A DNA stretch of 64,000 bases, from NCBI GenBank assembly GCA_900230115.1, contig LT907983.1, forward strand, positions 5,130,774 through 5,194,773, in the 5' to 3' direction. The stretch is from Spirosomataceae bacterium TFI 002. Lineage in GTDB: Bacteria > Bacteroidota > Bacteroidia > Cytophagales > Spirosomataceae. The notes below the pieces were generated by a model. It made no database searches. It had not been told where the DNA came from and was given only the letters and a program-made list of their open reading frames with translations. Positions 34,623 to 42,804 of the stretch are shown one piece after another. How positions within the stretch are numbered: the first letter of the stretch is position 1; every line of letters starts with the position of its first letter. The translations under genes were made by a program, and so were the position numbers.

Positions 34623-35078
34623 CTAGAATCTTTTTTCGTTTTTTGAATAAACCTCACTATCATTAATTTCCATCCAAAATTCAGGACGAGCAATAGGGGT
34701 AAAACCCACTTGCTTGTAAAGACCATGGGCATCTCGGGTGGCAAGTAAGAAACGTCTAAGCCCTTTTAGATTAGAGTGGGAGAGAATGCATTTCATTAGA
34801 AACTTTGATAAACCTTTTCCTTGAAATTTAGCTAACACAAATAGATCGCACAAATAGGCAAAAGTGGAGAAATCCGTAATAACTCTTGCGAAACCTACCT
34901 GCTCACTACCCTGGTAAATACCAAAACATAGGCTGTTTTCAACAGAATTCTTTACAACTTCAATGGGAATTCCTTTAGCCCAATATGATTCATTGCAAAG
35001 GTAGTCATGTACTACATCCAAATCAATTTTCGCCTTGTTGGTAGAGCATATAAAGCCATTGAATTCTACATCTTTCAT
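34623..35078 (-). CDS. GNAT-family N-acetyltransferase
   Basis: This 151-residue cytoplasmic acetyltransferase shows YQGSEQVGFARVITDFSTFA, then the acetyl-CoA loop DLFVLAKFQGKGLSKFLMKC (Q-x-K-G-x-S) and ATRDAHGLYKQVGFTPI. This layout matches a small Bacteroidota GNAT subfamily. It converges with the adhesin/LytTR unit and is otherwise isolated. The substrate is unknown. Confidence 0.87.
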   Translation of the reverse strand: MKDVEFNGFICSTNKAKIDLDVVHDYLCNESYWAKGIPIEVVKNSVENSLCFGIYQGSEQVGFARVITDFSTFAYLCDLFVLAKFQGKGLSKFLMKCILSHSNLKGLRRFLLATRDAHGLYKQVGFTPIARPEFWMEINDSEVYSKNEKRF

Positions 35079-35146
35079 TTTAAACTGATAGTAAGCTTGA
35101 AGGAATAAGTATAAATATATAAAACAAAAATAAAGACTTTATATAC

Positions 35147-35182
35147 AAAAAAAGGTCAAGCTTAATGCTCGACCTTTTTTTT
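35147..35182 (-). terminator. Terminator of carB
   Basis: AAAAAAAGGTCAAGC (35147-35161) pairs with GCTCGACCTTTTTTTT (35167-35182) with one mismatch. On the minus strand it reads as a G/C stem followed by a T-run, 40 bases past the carB stop. Confidence 0.8.
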
Positions 35183-35221
35183 ATTTATTACTGCTGTAAG
35201 CTTAAAGCTTTCAGTTCGAAT

Positions 35222-38065
35222 TTATCTGCTCATATACATATTTCTTTCCTTGTAAATGTTTCGAAAGAAATCGTCCTTAAGGTCGTCAATGAAGTAGATA
35301 CCTTCACCAGTAGACTTCATTTCTGGCCCGAGTTCCTTGTTTACATTAGGAAACTTATGGAAAGAGAAGACAGGAATTTTGATAGCATATCCTTTTTTCA
35401 CTGGTTTGAAATCAAAGTCCTTCACCTTTTTGTCCTCTAGCATTACTTTCGTAGCGTAGTTTACATAAGGCTCCTGATATGCTTTACAAATGAATGGAAC
35501 AGTTCTAGATGCTCTAGGATTCGCCTCAATTACATAAACTTGCTCATCTTTTATGGCAAATTGAATATTGATTAAGCCTTTTGTATCAAGAGCAATTGCA
35601 ATACGCTTTGTGTAGTCTTCGATTTGGTCCAATACATGCTGACTAAGATCAAAAGTAGGTAAGACAGCGTAAGAGTCTCCAGAGTGTATTCCAGCTGGCT
35701 CTATGTGTTCCATGATACCAATGATGTAAGCATCTTCACCATCGCAAATTGCATCTGCTTCTGCTTCTATTGCACCTTCGAGGAAGTGATCAAGCAAAAT
35801 ATTATTATTAGGAATATCGTGTAGAATTTTTACTACATGTTGCTCAAGCTCCTCCTCGTTAATAACGATTTTCATGCTTTGACCTCCTAAAACGTAACTA
35901 GGTCTTACCAAAAGTGGGAATCCTAATTTTTTAGATTCTTCTACAGCTCTATCGGCAGTTTTTACCGTGGTGAATTGTGGATAAGGAATTCCCAACTCTA
36001 CTAACTTTTCAGAGAATCTACCTCTGTCTTCAGCCAAGTCAAGAGCTTCCCATGAAGTACCAATGATTTTGATTCCGTAGTTTGTAAGTTTCTCAGCCAT
36101 TTTAAGAGCTGTTTGACCTCCAAGCTGTACGATTACACCTTCTGGCTTTTCGTGTTCAATGATTTCGAAAACGTGCTCCCAGAAAACTGGTTCAAAGTAT
36201 AACTTATCAGAAATATCAGGATCTGTAGAAACAGTTTCTGGATTACAATTGATCATGATGGTTTCATAACCACATTCTCTAGCGGCAAGTACACCATGCA
36301 CACATGAGTAATCAAATTCAATTCCTTGGCCGATTCTATTTGGACCAGAGCCTAAAACAACAATTTTCTTCTTATCGCTTACAATAGACTCATTGTCAGG
36401 ATTTCCTGGAGTGATATTGTATGTACTGTAGTAATAAGGTGTCTCAGCAGCAAATTCGGCAGCACAAGTATCTACACATTTGTACGCACGATTTATATTA
36501 AGTTCTTTTCTTCGCTTGTAAACTTCACTTTCTAACACATGAAGTAAATGGGCAATTTGCCTATCAGCATATCCCATTTTTTTAGCCTGAAGAAGTAACT
36601 CAGCTGGTAAAGTTTCAAGTTTATATTCTTGAATCTCTTTTTCAATGATAATCAGTTCTTCAATCTGACGAAGGAACCAAGCGTCTATCTTTGTTAGGTT
36701 TTGAATTGTCTTGAATGATATACCTGCTTTGAAAGCATCATAGATATGGAACATTCTATCCCACGATGCATGCTCAAGGCTATATTTCAAGGCTGCTTGG
36801 TCTTTTAACTCTCTACCATCGGCACCAAGTCCATTTCTTCCTATTTCTAAAGACTGACAGGCTTTTTGTAATGCTTCTTGGAAATTACGTCCAATACCCA
36901 TTGCTTCACCTACGGCTTTCATTTGTAAGCCTAATTTACGATCAGCTCCTTTGAATTTATCAAAGTTCCAACGTGGTATTTTTACAATTACATAGTCAAT
37001 TGCTGGCTCAAAAAATGCAGATGTACTCCCTGTAATAGGATTCATCAGCTCATCCAAGTTATAACCAATCGCCATTTTTGCGGCAATTTTAGCTATAGGA
37101 TACCCCGTTGCTTTAGATGCAAGGGCCGATGAACGACTTACTCTAGGATTGATTTCAATTCCTACTATGTCATCATTTTCTGGGTTCAAAGCGAACTGTA
37201 CATTACAGCCACCAGCAAATTGCCCAATTCCATTCATCATTTTGATGGACATGTCTCTCATTTTTTGATAGACAGTATCAGGTAGTGTCATGGCAGGAGC
37301 TACTGTAATAGAGTCTCCAGTGTGAATTCCCATCGCATCGAAATTCTCGATGGTACATATAATCACAACGTTTCCAATATTATCTCTGAGTAACTCTACC
37401 TCGTACTCTTTCCATCCGAGGATTGATTGCTCAACCAAAACCTCATGTACCGGCGAAGCGTGTAGACCTGCATTAAGTGCAACATCAAACTCGTCTGCAC
37501 TATTTACAAATCCACCACCATAACCTCCTAAGGTATATGAGGGACGGATTACTAAAGGAAACCCAATTTCTTGAGCTATTTCTTTACCTTCTAAAAATGA
37601 ACGAGCGATTCTACCGTCACACACTTGTACATCAAGTTCCTTCATTTTCAGACGGAATTTCTCCCTGTCTTCGGTAGTTTCAATGGCATTGATATCAACA
37701 CCAATGATTTCTACATTATACTTTTCCCAAATACCTGCTTTATCGCAGTCTATGGCAAGGTTAAGGGCTGTTTGCCCACCCATTGTAGGTAAAACTGCAT
37801 CAATGGGTCTACCCATATCTACATGTTTTTTGAGAATTTCCTCAATGTACTTCTCTTCCAACGGTTTGAGATAAACATGATCCGCATTCATGGGATCAGT
37901 CATAATCGTTGCTGGGTTGGAGTTAATGAGGGCTACTTCGATTCCTTCTTCTCGAAGAGATCTTGCGGCTTGGGAGCCTGAGTAGTCAAATTCACAAGCT
38001 TGACCTATAACGATAGGCCCAGAGCCTATGATCAATACTGATTTAAGGTTCGGATTTTTTGGCAT
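35222..38065 (-). CDS. carB: Carbamoyl-phosphate synthase large subunit, short form
   Basis: This 947-residue enzyme makes carbamoyl phosphate from bicarbonate, ammonia (delivered by CarA) and two ATP, for pyrimidine and arginine synthesis. The two ATP-grasp halves are visible (IGQACEFDYSGSQAARSLRE and IGQGIEFDYSCVHGVLAARE; GGYGGGFVNS and GGQSMKIVIN). It stops right after EMKSTGEGIYFIDDL, so it lacks the roughly 125-residue C-terminal MGS-like domain that binds UMP and ornithine in the 1073-residue E. coli protein. Short CarB proteins are usual in several Bacteroidota, so this is not a truncation error. carA is not in the window. Confidence 0.95.
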   Translation of the reverse strand: MPKNPNLKSVLIIGSGPIVIGQACEFDYSGSQAARSLREEGIEVALINSNPATIMTDPMNADHVYLKPLEEKYIEEILKKHVDMGRPIDAVLPTMGGQTALNLAIDCDKAGIWEKYNVEIIGVDINAIETTEDREKFRLKMKELDVQVCDGRIARSFLEGKEIAQEIGFPLVIRPSYTLGGYGGGFVNSADEFDVALNAGLHASPVHEVLVEQSILGWKEYEVELLRDNIGNVVIICTIENFDAMGIHTGDSITVAPAMTLPDTVYQKMRDMSIKMMNGIGQFAGGCNVQFALNPENDDIVGIEINPRVSRSSALASKATGYPIAKIAAKMAIGYNLDELMNPITGSTSAFFEPAIDYVIVKIPRWNFDKFKGADRKLGLQMKAVGEAMGIGRNFQEALQKACQSLEIGRNGLGADGRELKDQAALKYSLEHASWDRMFHIYDAFKAGISFKTIQNLTKIDAWFLRQIEELIIIEKEIQEYKLETLPAELLLQAKKMGYADRQIAHLLHVLESEVYKRRKELNINRAYKCVDTCAAEFAAETPYYYSTYNITPGNPDNESIVSDKKKIVVLGSGPNRIGQGIEFDYSCVHGVLAARECGYETIMINCNPETVSTDPDISDKLYFEPVFWEHVFEIIEHEKPEGVIVQLGGQTALKMAEKLTNYGIKIIGTSWEALDLAEDRGRFSEKLVELGIPYPQFTTVKTADRAVEESKKLGFPLLVRPSYVLGGQSMKIVINEEELEQHVVKILHDIPNNNILLDHFLEGAIEAEADAICDGEDAYIIGIMEHIEPAGIHSGDSYAVLPTFDLSQHVLDQIEDYTKRIAIALDTKGLINIQFAIKDEQVYVIEANPRASRTVPFICKAYQEPYVNYATKVMLEDKKVKDFDFKPVKKGYAIKIPVFSFHKFPNVNKELGPEMKSTGEGIYFIDDLKDDFFRNIYKERNMYMSR

Positions 38066-38104
38066 TACTTATTAAGGGGGGATTTCGATTCACGCATCGA
38101 AGCA

Positions 38105-38112
38105 CAAAGTTA
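38105..38112 (-). promoter_or_regulatory. Candidate -7 box for carB
   Basis: On the minus strand the sequence reads TAACTTTG, an exact TAnnTTTG match, 39 bases before the carB ATG. No good -33 TTG was seen at 19-21 bases upstream. Confidence 0.4.
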
Positions 38113-38255
38113 ATACAGAATTCCACTCGACGAATATTTAATTGATTTTTTCCTAAAAGATTAATGAATATTAAAAAATACAAAGTAAACTTTGGACAAA
38201 TCCAATTTGCAAATTAAATTAGCAAAGTAATACGTGCATCCTATAAAAAGTAATA

Positions 38256-38732
38256 ATGAGAACTAAAAATCTTCAAAAAGCGGCATCTCTTGCCTTAGTT
38301 TTAATTTCCCTAGCGTTCAATTCTTTTGGACAATCTGAAATAACAATTAAACCTATTTACAATCCAAGCACTATAAACTTGAAGGTTTCATCGGCTGGAA
38401 TTTTATTGAGTTCGGGTAAAACCATAGAAAAGCACAATGCCGATATTCAGATTGACGCCTTTGCTGATAGCGATTATGATAGAGTGCCACTTACCATTCC
38501 CAACTTCACCGTAGATTTAGTCCGAAATGGAAAACTTATTTCTACTACCAATATTAGTCAAAACGGCTACATCGCGGACTTGTTAAACATAGCAGAAGAA
38601 GGAGATGTAGTAAATTTTAGAGCTCAAGAAGTTTTCTTGGAAAAAGAGAGTAAGTTAGAGTTGTTTGCCAATGGTACAGTTTGGTTTGCTTTTGAATTCG
38701 TGAATGATGAAAAGCTTGTAAGTAACAAGTAA
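38256..38732 (+). CDS. Secreted protein with possible GldM C-terminal-like domain
   Basis: This 158-residue protein has a signal peptide (LALVLISLAFNSFGQ). The mature chain is all-beta (ITIKPIYNPSTINLKVSSAG, FTVDLVRNGKLISTTNISQN, GDVVNFRAQEVFLEKESKLE). The RNGKLI.....NGY...L pattern near the end recalls the GldM C-terminal fold, but no membrane helix or other GldM part is present, so this is only a resemblance. It is divergent from carB and monocistronic. Confidence 0.7.
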   Translation: MRTKNLQKAASLALVLISLAFNSFGQSEITIKPIYNPSTINLKVSSAGILLSSGKTIEKHNADIQIDAFADSDYDRVPLTIPNFTVDLVRNGKLISTTNISQNGYIADLLNIAEEGDVVNFRAQEVFLEKESKLELFANGTVWFAFEFVNDEKLVSNK

Positions 38733-38793
38733 AGGGTATTTACATCAACGAGATTTAATCTTCTCCGTCAAATTCTTTAATTATAGGCTAAAT

Positions 38794-40347
38794 CTATTCA
38801 GGTTTTATTGGTGAAGTCATTAAAACAGACTCTTTGCTTACTATAACTTGGCCATCTGAGCTTCCCTTTATTTTTCTAATGTATTTTTTCTCTGTATAAA
38901 TGACAGGGGCAAGGCTTTCGGTTTTTCTTTTGGAAAAATACAAAGCTAATCCACCTGCATATTCAATTACATGATTTGGGAATTTATGCCCTGGTTTATG
39001 CTTAACTACTACATGTGAGCCACTTACATCTCTAGCATGTAACCACAGGTCATTTTTCTTAGCAAACTTGAGGCTGAGTTCGTCGTTGTTTTTTGCATTT
39101 CGTCCTACATAAATCATATAGCCATCAATTTCGAAAGATTTAAACTGTTCGGCTGCTACGTGTATTTTTTCCTGAAAAACTTCAAGTTTGAATCGTCTTA
39201 ATTTCTTAAGATCTTCTATTTTTTCAATTTCATCTCTTGATTCCTCCAATGAAACTAACCTTTCCATTCTCGCAGCTATATTAGACTCAATGTTACTTTT
39301 CTCTAACTGTTCATTCTTTGCTTTTCTATAATAATTTTCGGCGTTCTTTTGTGGACTTAAATCTTCCTTTAGTTTAATGCTAATAGGTAAGTCTGTTTCG
39401 TAATTTGTAAGAACAACTTCTTTTGCTCTTTCTGGCACCAAATGTAGATTTGCCATTAAGATATGACCTAAAGTTTGATTTCGTGTACTTGTGTTCAGTT
39501 CGTTTAATCGTGCCTCAGATTTGTCAATGTAGGAGTAAATCGACTTACATTCCCTTTCAATTTCCTTAAGCAATAGTTCCTTTTCTCTGTCTATACTAAA
39601 GTTTTTGAGTCCATATATAAAATATGAATTGATCGCATCAATAGAACTATCAAACTCTCTCTCAATGTCAACTAAAGGTAATAAAGAGAGCTTTAATATA
39701 TGATTTTGCTTAATCAAGTAAAACTTAGGTTGCTTGATCGTTGCTAACATTTCAGTGAAAAGTTGTTTTTTGCTTTCTAAGTTTTCATTCTCCCAATTTC
39801 GCTCTTTGAGGTATATCGCTGGTAATTTTCCTAGAGTTGGTAGGATTGATGAGATCTTAGCATCCAGTTTATTCCAATCGATATTTAAGTCGCGTTGAAG
39901 GTCGCTTTCATGAATAGCTCTATCTCCCTTAAGTTTTTGGTTGAAAATATATTTTACCTCATTTTCTTTAAAAACTAGGATGTTCGATCTATTTCCAAAC
40001 ATTTTGAAACAAATGGTGTATCCATTCTCAAGTTTTATCCCAATAGCTCGTTCGTTTTGGTAAACAAAAACGTCTACAACTTCTTGGTCATACAAGTCTT
40101 CCCACAAATTCACTGAATTGCGACGAGCTCGCTTGTAATCTTTGGTCAAAAACAAACACGGGAATGAAGGTAAAACAGAGCAACGTATGAAATACTGCTT
40201 ATAGTTTGTTTTTACGCCCCTTGCAGCCGCAAACCCGAGAATCATCTCACCTTTGTCTTGGCTAAAGCATTCCATGAGTTTTAAGCCCACGAGGTTGGGG
40301 CGAAGCTCTGGTACTAAATGTAAAAAGAAATGGTAATTATTGTTCAT
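38794..40347 (-). CDS. rqcH: RqcH/NFACT-family ribosome quality-control protein
   Basis: This protein of about 517 residues belongs to the NFACT family. In bacteria it binds split 50S subunits holding peptidyl-tRNA and adds alanine tails to stalled chains. The N-terminal NFACT-N domain starts NNNYHFFLHLVPELRPNLVG, a coiled-coil middle follows (about 245-400), and the NFACT-R domain ends the protein (NDLWLHARDVSGSHVVVKHK). The conserved tRNA-contacting Asp-Arg of NFACT-N appears as Glu-Arg (NERAIGIKL), by my reading. ATG 40347 is preferred to 40359 because it gives the usual start and an 11-bp overlap with the upstream phosphatase gene. Confidence 0.88.
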   Translation of the reverse strand: MNNNYHFFLHLVPELRPNLVGLKLMECFSQDKGEMILGFAAARGVKTNYKQYFIRCSVLPSFPCLFLTKDYKRARRNSVNLWEDLYDQEVVDVFVYQNERAIGIKLENGYTICFKMFGNRSNILVFKENEVKYIFNQKLKGDRAIHESDLQRDLNIDWNKLDAKISSILPTLGKLPAIYLKERNWENENLESKKQLFTEMLATIKQPKFYLIKQNHILKLSLLPLVDIEREFDSSIDAINSYFIYGLKNFSIDREKELLLKEIERECKSIYSYIDKSEARLNELNTSTRNQTLGHILMANLHLVPERAKEVVLTNYETDLPISIKLKEDLSPQKNAENYYRKAKNEQLEKSNIESNIAARMERLVSLEESRDEIEKIEDLKKLRRFKLEVFQEKIHVAAEQFKSFEIDGYMIYVGRNAKNNDELSLKFAKKNDLWLHARDVSGSHVVVKHKPGHKFPNHVIEYAGGLALYFSKRKTESLAPVIYTEKKYIRKIKGSSDGQVIVSKESVLMTSPIKPE

Positions 40348-41254
40348 CAAATACCTCACTTAATACACCTTCTTTCAAAGCGTAATTAGACACCTTTAGA
40401 ATTGAAATTTCGAATGTTTGAATCAAATATCGAATAAGGCAAGAAGCAACCACGATCATTTCAACTCTTAACTCAATCATGCCTGGTATTGCCATTCTTT
40501 CGTCTCTATTTTTAAATAAAAACTCTTCGTATATTTCGTAAAATGACTTAATAGGCAAGTCAAATGCGATATTTTCGGGGCTAGGCAGAGCTCCTTTAGT
40601 TTTCATCCAATATATATCATTGATAGTATCAAAGGAACCAGAGGAGCCTATCATTTCCTTTGGTTGGTATTGATGGCACGCATTTGCTAATGGTAATAAT
40701 TTTTCTCTAAAGTAATCATTCATACTATTGACAGCAGAGCTTGAAATAGGATCAGTTTTCATGAATAATTCCATGAGCCTTTGTCCACCTATCTCAAAAC
40801 TTCTTTTCCAAAGTGGCCCTTCGTGATTACAAATAATGAACTCAACACTTCCTCCACCAATATCTACTATCATGGCATTGGAATTAATCTCAACTGCCTT
40901 TTTGACTCCTTTGTAAATTAACTCCGCTTCCCTTTCACCATCTATAACATATATATGAATATTCGTTGATTCCAAAACCATGGCTATAAACTCATTTCTA
41001 TTTTTCGCGTTTCTTATTGCTGACGTACCAGAAGCAAACACCATATAAGGTGGAATTTCATGCTGCTGAATGATTTCGGAGTAATCTTTAAGTGCAACAA
41101 TCGCCCTTTCCATGGCATCGGACTGCAATTCATCCTTGTTTATGCCTCCTTTTCCTAGTTTTACCGCGGTAGATTTACGAAATATTACCTGATTTTCGTC
41201 ACCGATTAAAAGGTGAAAAGTATTTGTGCCTAAGTCAATAACAGCTTTTTTCAT
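40337..41254 (-). CDS. Ppx/GppA-family phosphatase (exopolyphosphatase)
   Basis: This 305-residue protein of the actin-fold ASKHA superfamily hydrolyses polyphosphate or pppGpp. AVIDLGTNTFHLLIGD is the first phosphate loop. ASGTSAIRNAKNRNEF and VDIGGGSVEFII (second phosphate-binding loop) follow, then GSSGSFDTINDIYW. It is the short single-domain form, without the C-terminal HD-like part of E. coli Ppx. The rqcH start overlaps its end by 11 bp, so the two are translationally coupled, which may link stringent or phosphate physiology with ribosome rescue (inference). Confidence 0.9.
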   Translation of the reverse strand: MKKAVIDLGTNTFHLLIGDENQVIFRKSTAVKLGKGGINKDELQSDAMERAIVALKDYSEIIQQHEIPPYMVFASGTSAIRNAKNRNEFIAMVLESTNIHIYVIDGEREAELIYKGVKKAVEINSNAMIVDIGGGSVEFIICNHEGPLWKRSFEIGGQRLMELFMKTDPISSSAVNSMNDYFREKLLPLANACHQYQPKEMIGSSGSFDTINDIYWMKTKGALPSPENIAFDLPIKSFYEIYEEFLFKNRDERMAIPGMIELRVEMIVVASCLIRYLIQTFEISILKVSNYALKEGVLSEVFDEQ

Positions 41255-41370
41255 GTATTTAAGAGCGAAATATTCAACATTTGGAATCCAAATTAAGAAA
41301 TTGGATTCCTTTTTTTATGTTTGACAAATATCTTAATTATAGCTTGATGTATATTGTAAAACTTATTTTA

Positions 41371-41378
41371 TATCTTTG
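41371..41378 (+). promoter_or_regulatory. -7 promoter element of rpsU
   Basis: TATCTTTG perfectly matches TAnnTTTG and lies 37 bases before the rpsU ATG. Candidate TTG elements leave gaps of 14 and 24 bases, so the -33 element is uncertain. Confidence 0.5.
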
Positions 41379-41400
41379 CAGCCCGAAATAAAAAGAAACG

Positions 41401-41407
41401 AAGGAGG
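41401..41407 (+). promoter_or_regulatory. Strong Shine-Dalgarno sequence of rpsU
   Basis: AAGGAGG (41401-41407) sits 8 bases before the rpsU ATG at 41416. Genes around it lack such a site. In Flavobacterium johnsoniae, bS21 helps hide the anti-Shine-Dalgarno sequence and ribosomes lacking bS21 favour rpsU translation, so this site probably serves autoregulation. Confidence 0.85.
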
Positions 41408-41415
41408 TGTAAGTT

Positions 41416-41610
41416 ATGCTACATGTAAAAGTAAAGGAGAACGAGTCAGTTGAAAAAGCGTTGAAGCGTTTCAAGAAGAAATTTGAAAGAACAGGAGTTT
41501 TGCGTCAATTGCGTTCACGTAAAGAGTTTACTAAGAATAGCGTAAGTCGTCGATTCGAAATCCTTCGTGCCGAATACAAGCAAAAAACGTATGGTCATCT
41601 TGATGACTAG
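41416..41610 (+). CDS. rpsU: 30S ribosomal protein bS21
   Basis: This 64-residue basic protein is bS21 of the small ribosomal subunit, located near the 3' end of 16S rRNA. MLHVKVKENESVEKALKRFK, KKFERTGVLRQLRSRKEF and the RRFEILRAEYKQK tail are family hallmarks. It has a strong Shine-Dalgarno sequence and is followed 45 bp later by a XerC/D-like recombinase gene, an order often seen in Bacteroidota. In that phylum hpf and tRNA-tuf genes often come next; here they do not. Confidence 0.96.
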   Translation: MLHVKVKENESVEKALKRFKKKFERTGVLRQLRSRKEFTKNSVSRRFEILRAEYKQKTYGHLDD

Positions 41611-41655
41611 TAGGTAAACTAATATAAATTATCGACCAGCTTAGTTGTACAAATA

Positions 41656-42570
41656 ATGGGTGAAAGTATTACTTTTACTCTTGTGCAAAATAAGTTGGTC
41701 GATTTTTTTTTGGAAAACATCCAATATGAGCGGAGGCTAAGTCCGCATACTGTTTTAGCCTATAAAACAGATCTCAAGCAATTTGAGATATTTCTTTCCC
41801 AAGAATTTGAAACTGTAGATTGCTCATTAGCAACATTTCCAGAAGTACGAGCTTGGATTGTAGACCTTTCAGATAAAAAGATAGCAGCTAGGTCCATCAA
41901 CAGAAAGATTGCAAGTATCAAAGCGTTCTTCTCCTATTTAATCAAGCAAAAGAAGATTGATACAGATCCAACACTAAAGTTAAAAGCACTAAAAGCCAAG
42001 ACTCGTCCTCCCGAATTCGTAGAAGAAAGAGCAATTGTAAACCTCTTTGATGAAATAGACTTTCCCGAAGGATTCGAAGGTAGTAGAGATCGATTAATCT
42101 TGACTTTATTTTATTGCTCAGGAATTCGTTTAGCGGAATTAATTGGACTTAAATTGAATGAAGTTGATCTCCTAGAAAGCAAATTCAAGGTTTTAGGAAA
42201 AAGGAATAAATACCGTGTTATTCCCCTTCCGAATAGCATTTCTCCCTTTATTCAAGACTATCTAGAAGAAAGAAGCAAGCAAAATATTGTAAGTGAATAT
42301 TTTTTCACAAAACCAGACTCTGAGCAACTTTATCCAGTGTTAGTACAACGTACCGTCAAAAAATACTTGAGTTTAGTGACTTCTCAAAAAAAGAACTCAC
42401 CGCACATTTTAAGACATACATATGCAACTCATTTACTCAATAATGGGGCTGATTTAAATGCCATTAAAGACTTACTTGGTCATTCCAGCTTATCTGCAAC
42501 TCAGATTTATACACATAATAGCATTGAGAAACTCAAAGAGGTGCACAAAAAAGCACATCCCAAATCATAA
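41656..42570 (+). CDS. XerC/XerD-type tyrosine recombinase
   Basis: This 304-residue site-specific recombinase has an N-terminal SAM-like core-binding domain (LSPHTVLAYKTDLKQFEIFL) and a catalytic domain with Arg158 (SGIRLAELIGL), Lys182 (GKRNKYR), His250 and Arg253 (HILRHTYATHL), His276 (LGHSSLSAT) and nucleophile Tyr285. All catalytic positions are intact. Its place directly after rpsU is the usual chromosomal location in Bacteroidota, so it probably resolves chromosome dimers and is not a mobile-element integrase. Whether it is XerC or XerD cannot be decided here. Confidence 0.92.
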   Translation: MGESITFTLVQNKLVDFFLENIQYERRLSPHTVLAYKTDLKQFEIFLSQEFETVDCSLATFPEVRAWIVDLSDKKIAARSINRKIASIKAFFSYLIKQKKIDTDPTLKLKALKAKTRPPEFVEERAIVNLFDEIDFPEGFEGSRDRLILTLFYCSGIRLAELIGLKLNEVDLLESKFKVLGKRNKYRVIPLPNSISPFIQDYLEERSKQNIVSEYFFTKPDSEQLYPVLVQRTVKKYLSLVTSQKKNSPHILRHTYATHLLNNGADLNAIKDLLGHSSLSATQIYTHNSIEKLKEVHKKAHPKS

Positions 42571-42804
42571 ATCATGTTTATTGAATTATTAATCGATTAT
42601 AAGATTCCAAAAGTGAGGGGTAGAGAGACTTGAATTTTCGTGTTAACGAAGCTTGGGTTAGCTTTTTAGTAATCAAAACTACTGTTGAAATTTCACAATT
42701 AATCGATCTCGTGTATAATAATGGACGATATTTTTGCAACACTAATAGAACTTAATTGTCATTAACGTACTTTTATTTTAATATCAACAATAGAAACCCA
42801 AAAC

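Noticed and set aside
41656-42570. Mobile-element integrase
   Set aside because: The tyrosine recombinase sits in the conserved rpsU neighbourhood and no attachment repeats or cargo were seen, so a chromosomal Xer protein is more likely.
42721-42740. TATTTTTG at 42729-42736 as promoter of the M1 peptidase gene
   Set aside because: It matches the -7 pattern, but no TTG lies at a suitable distance upstream and the region is AT-rich, so chance is likely.
42571-42804. tRNA genes or hpf between the recombinase and the M1 peptidase
   Set aside because: These often follow rpsU-xer in Bacteroidota, but I found no cloverleaf or hpf-like frame here.
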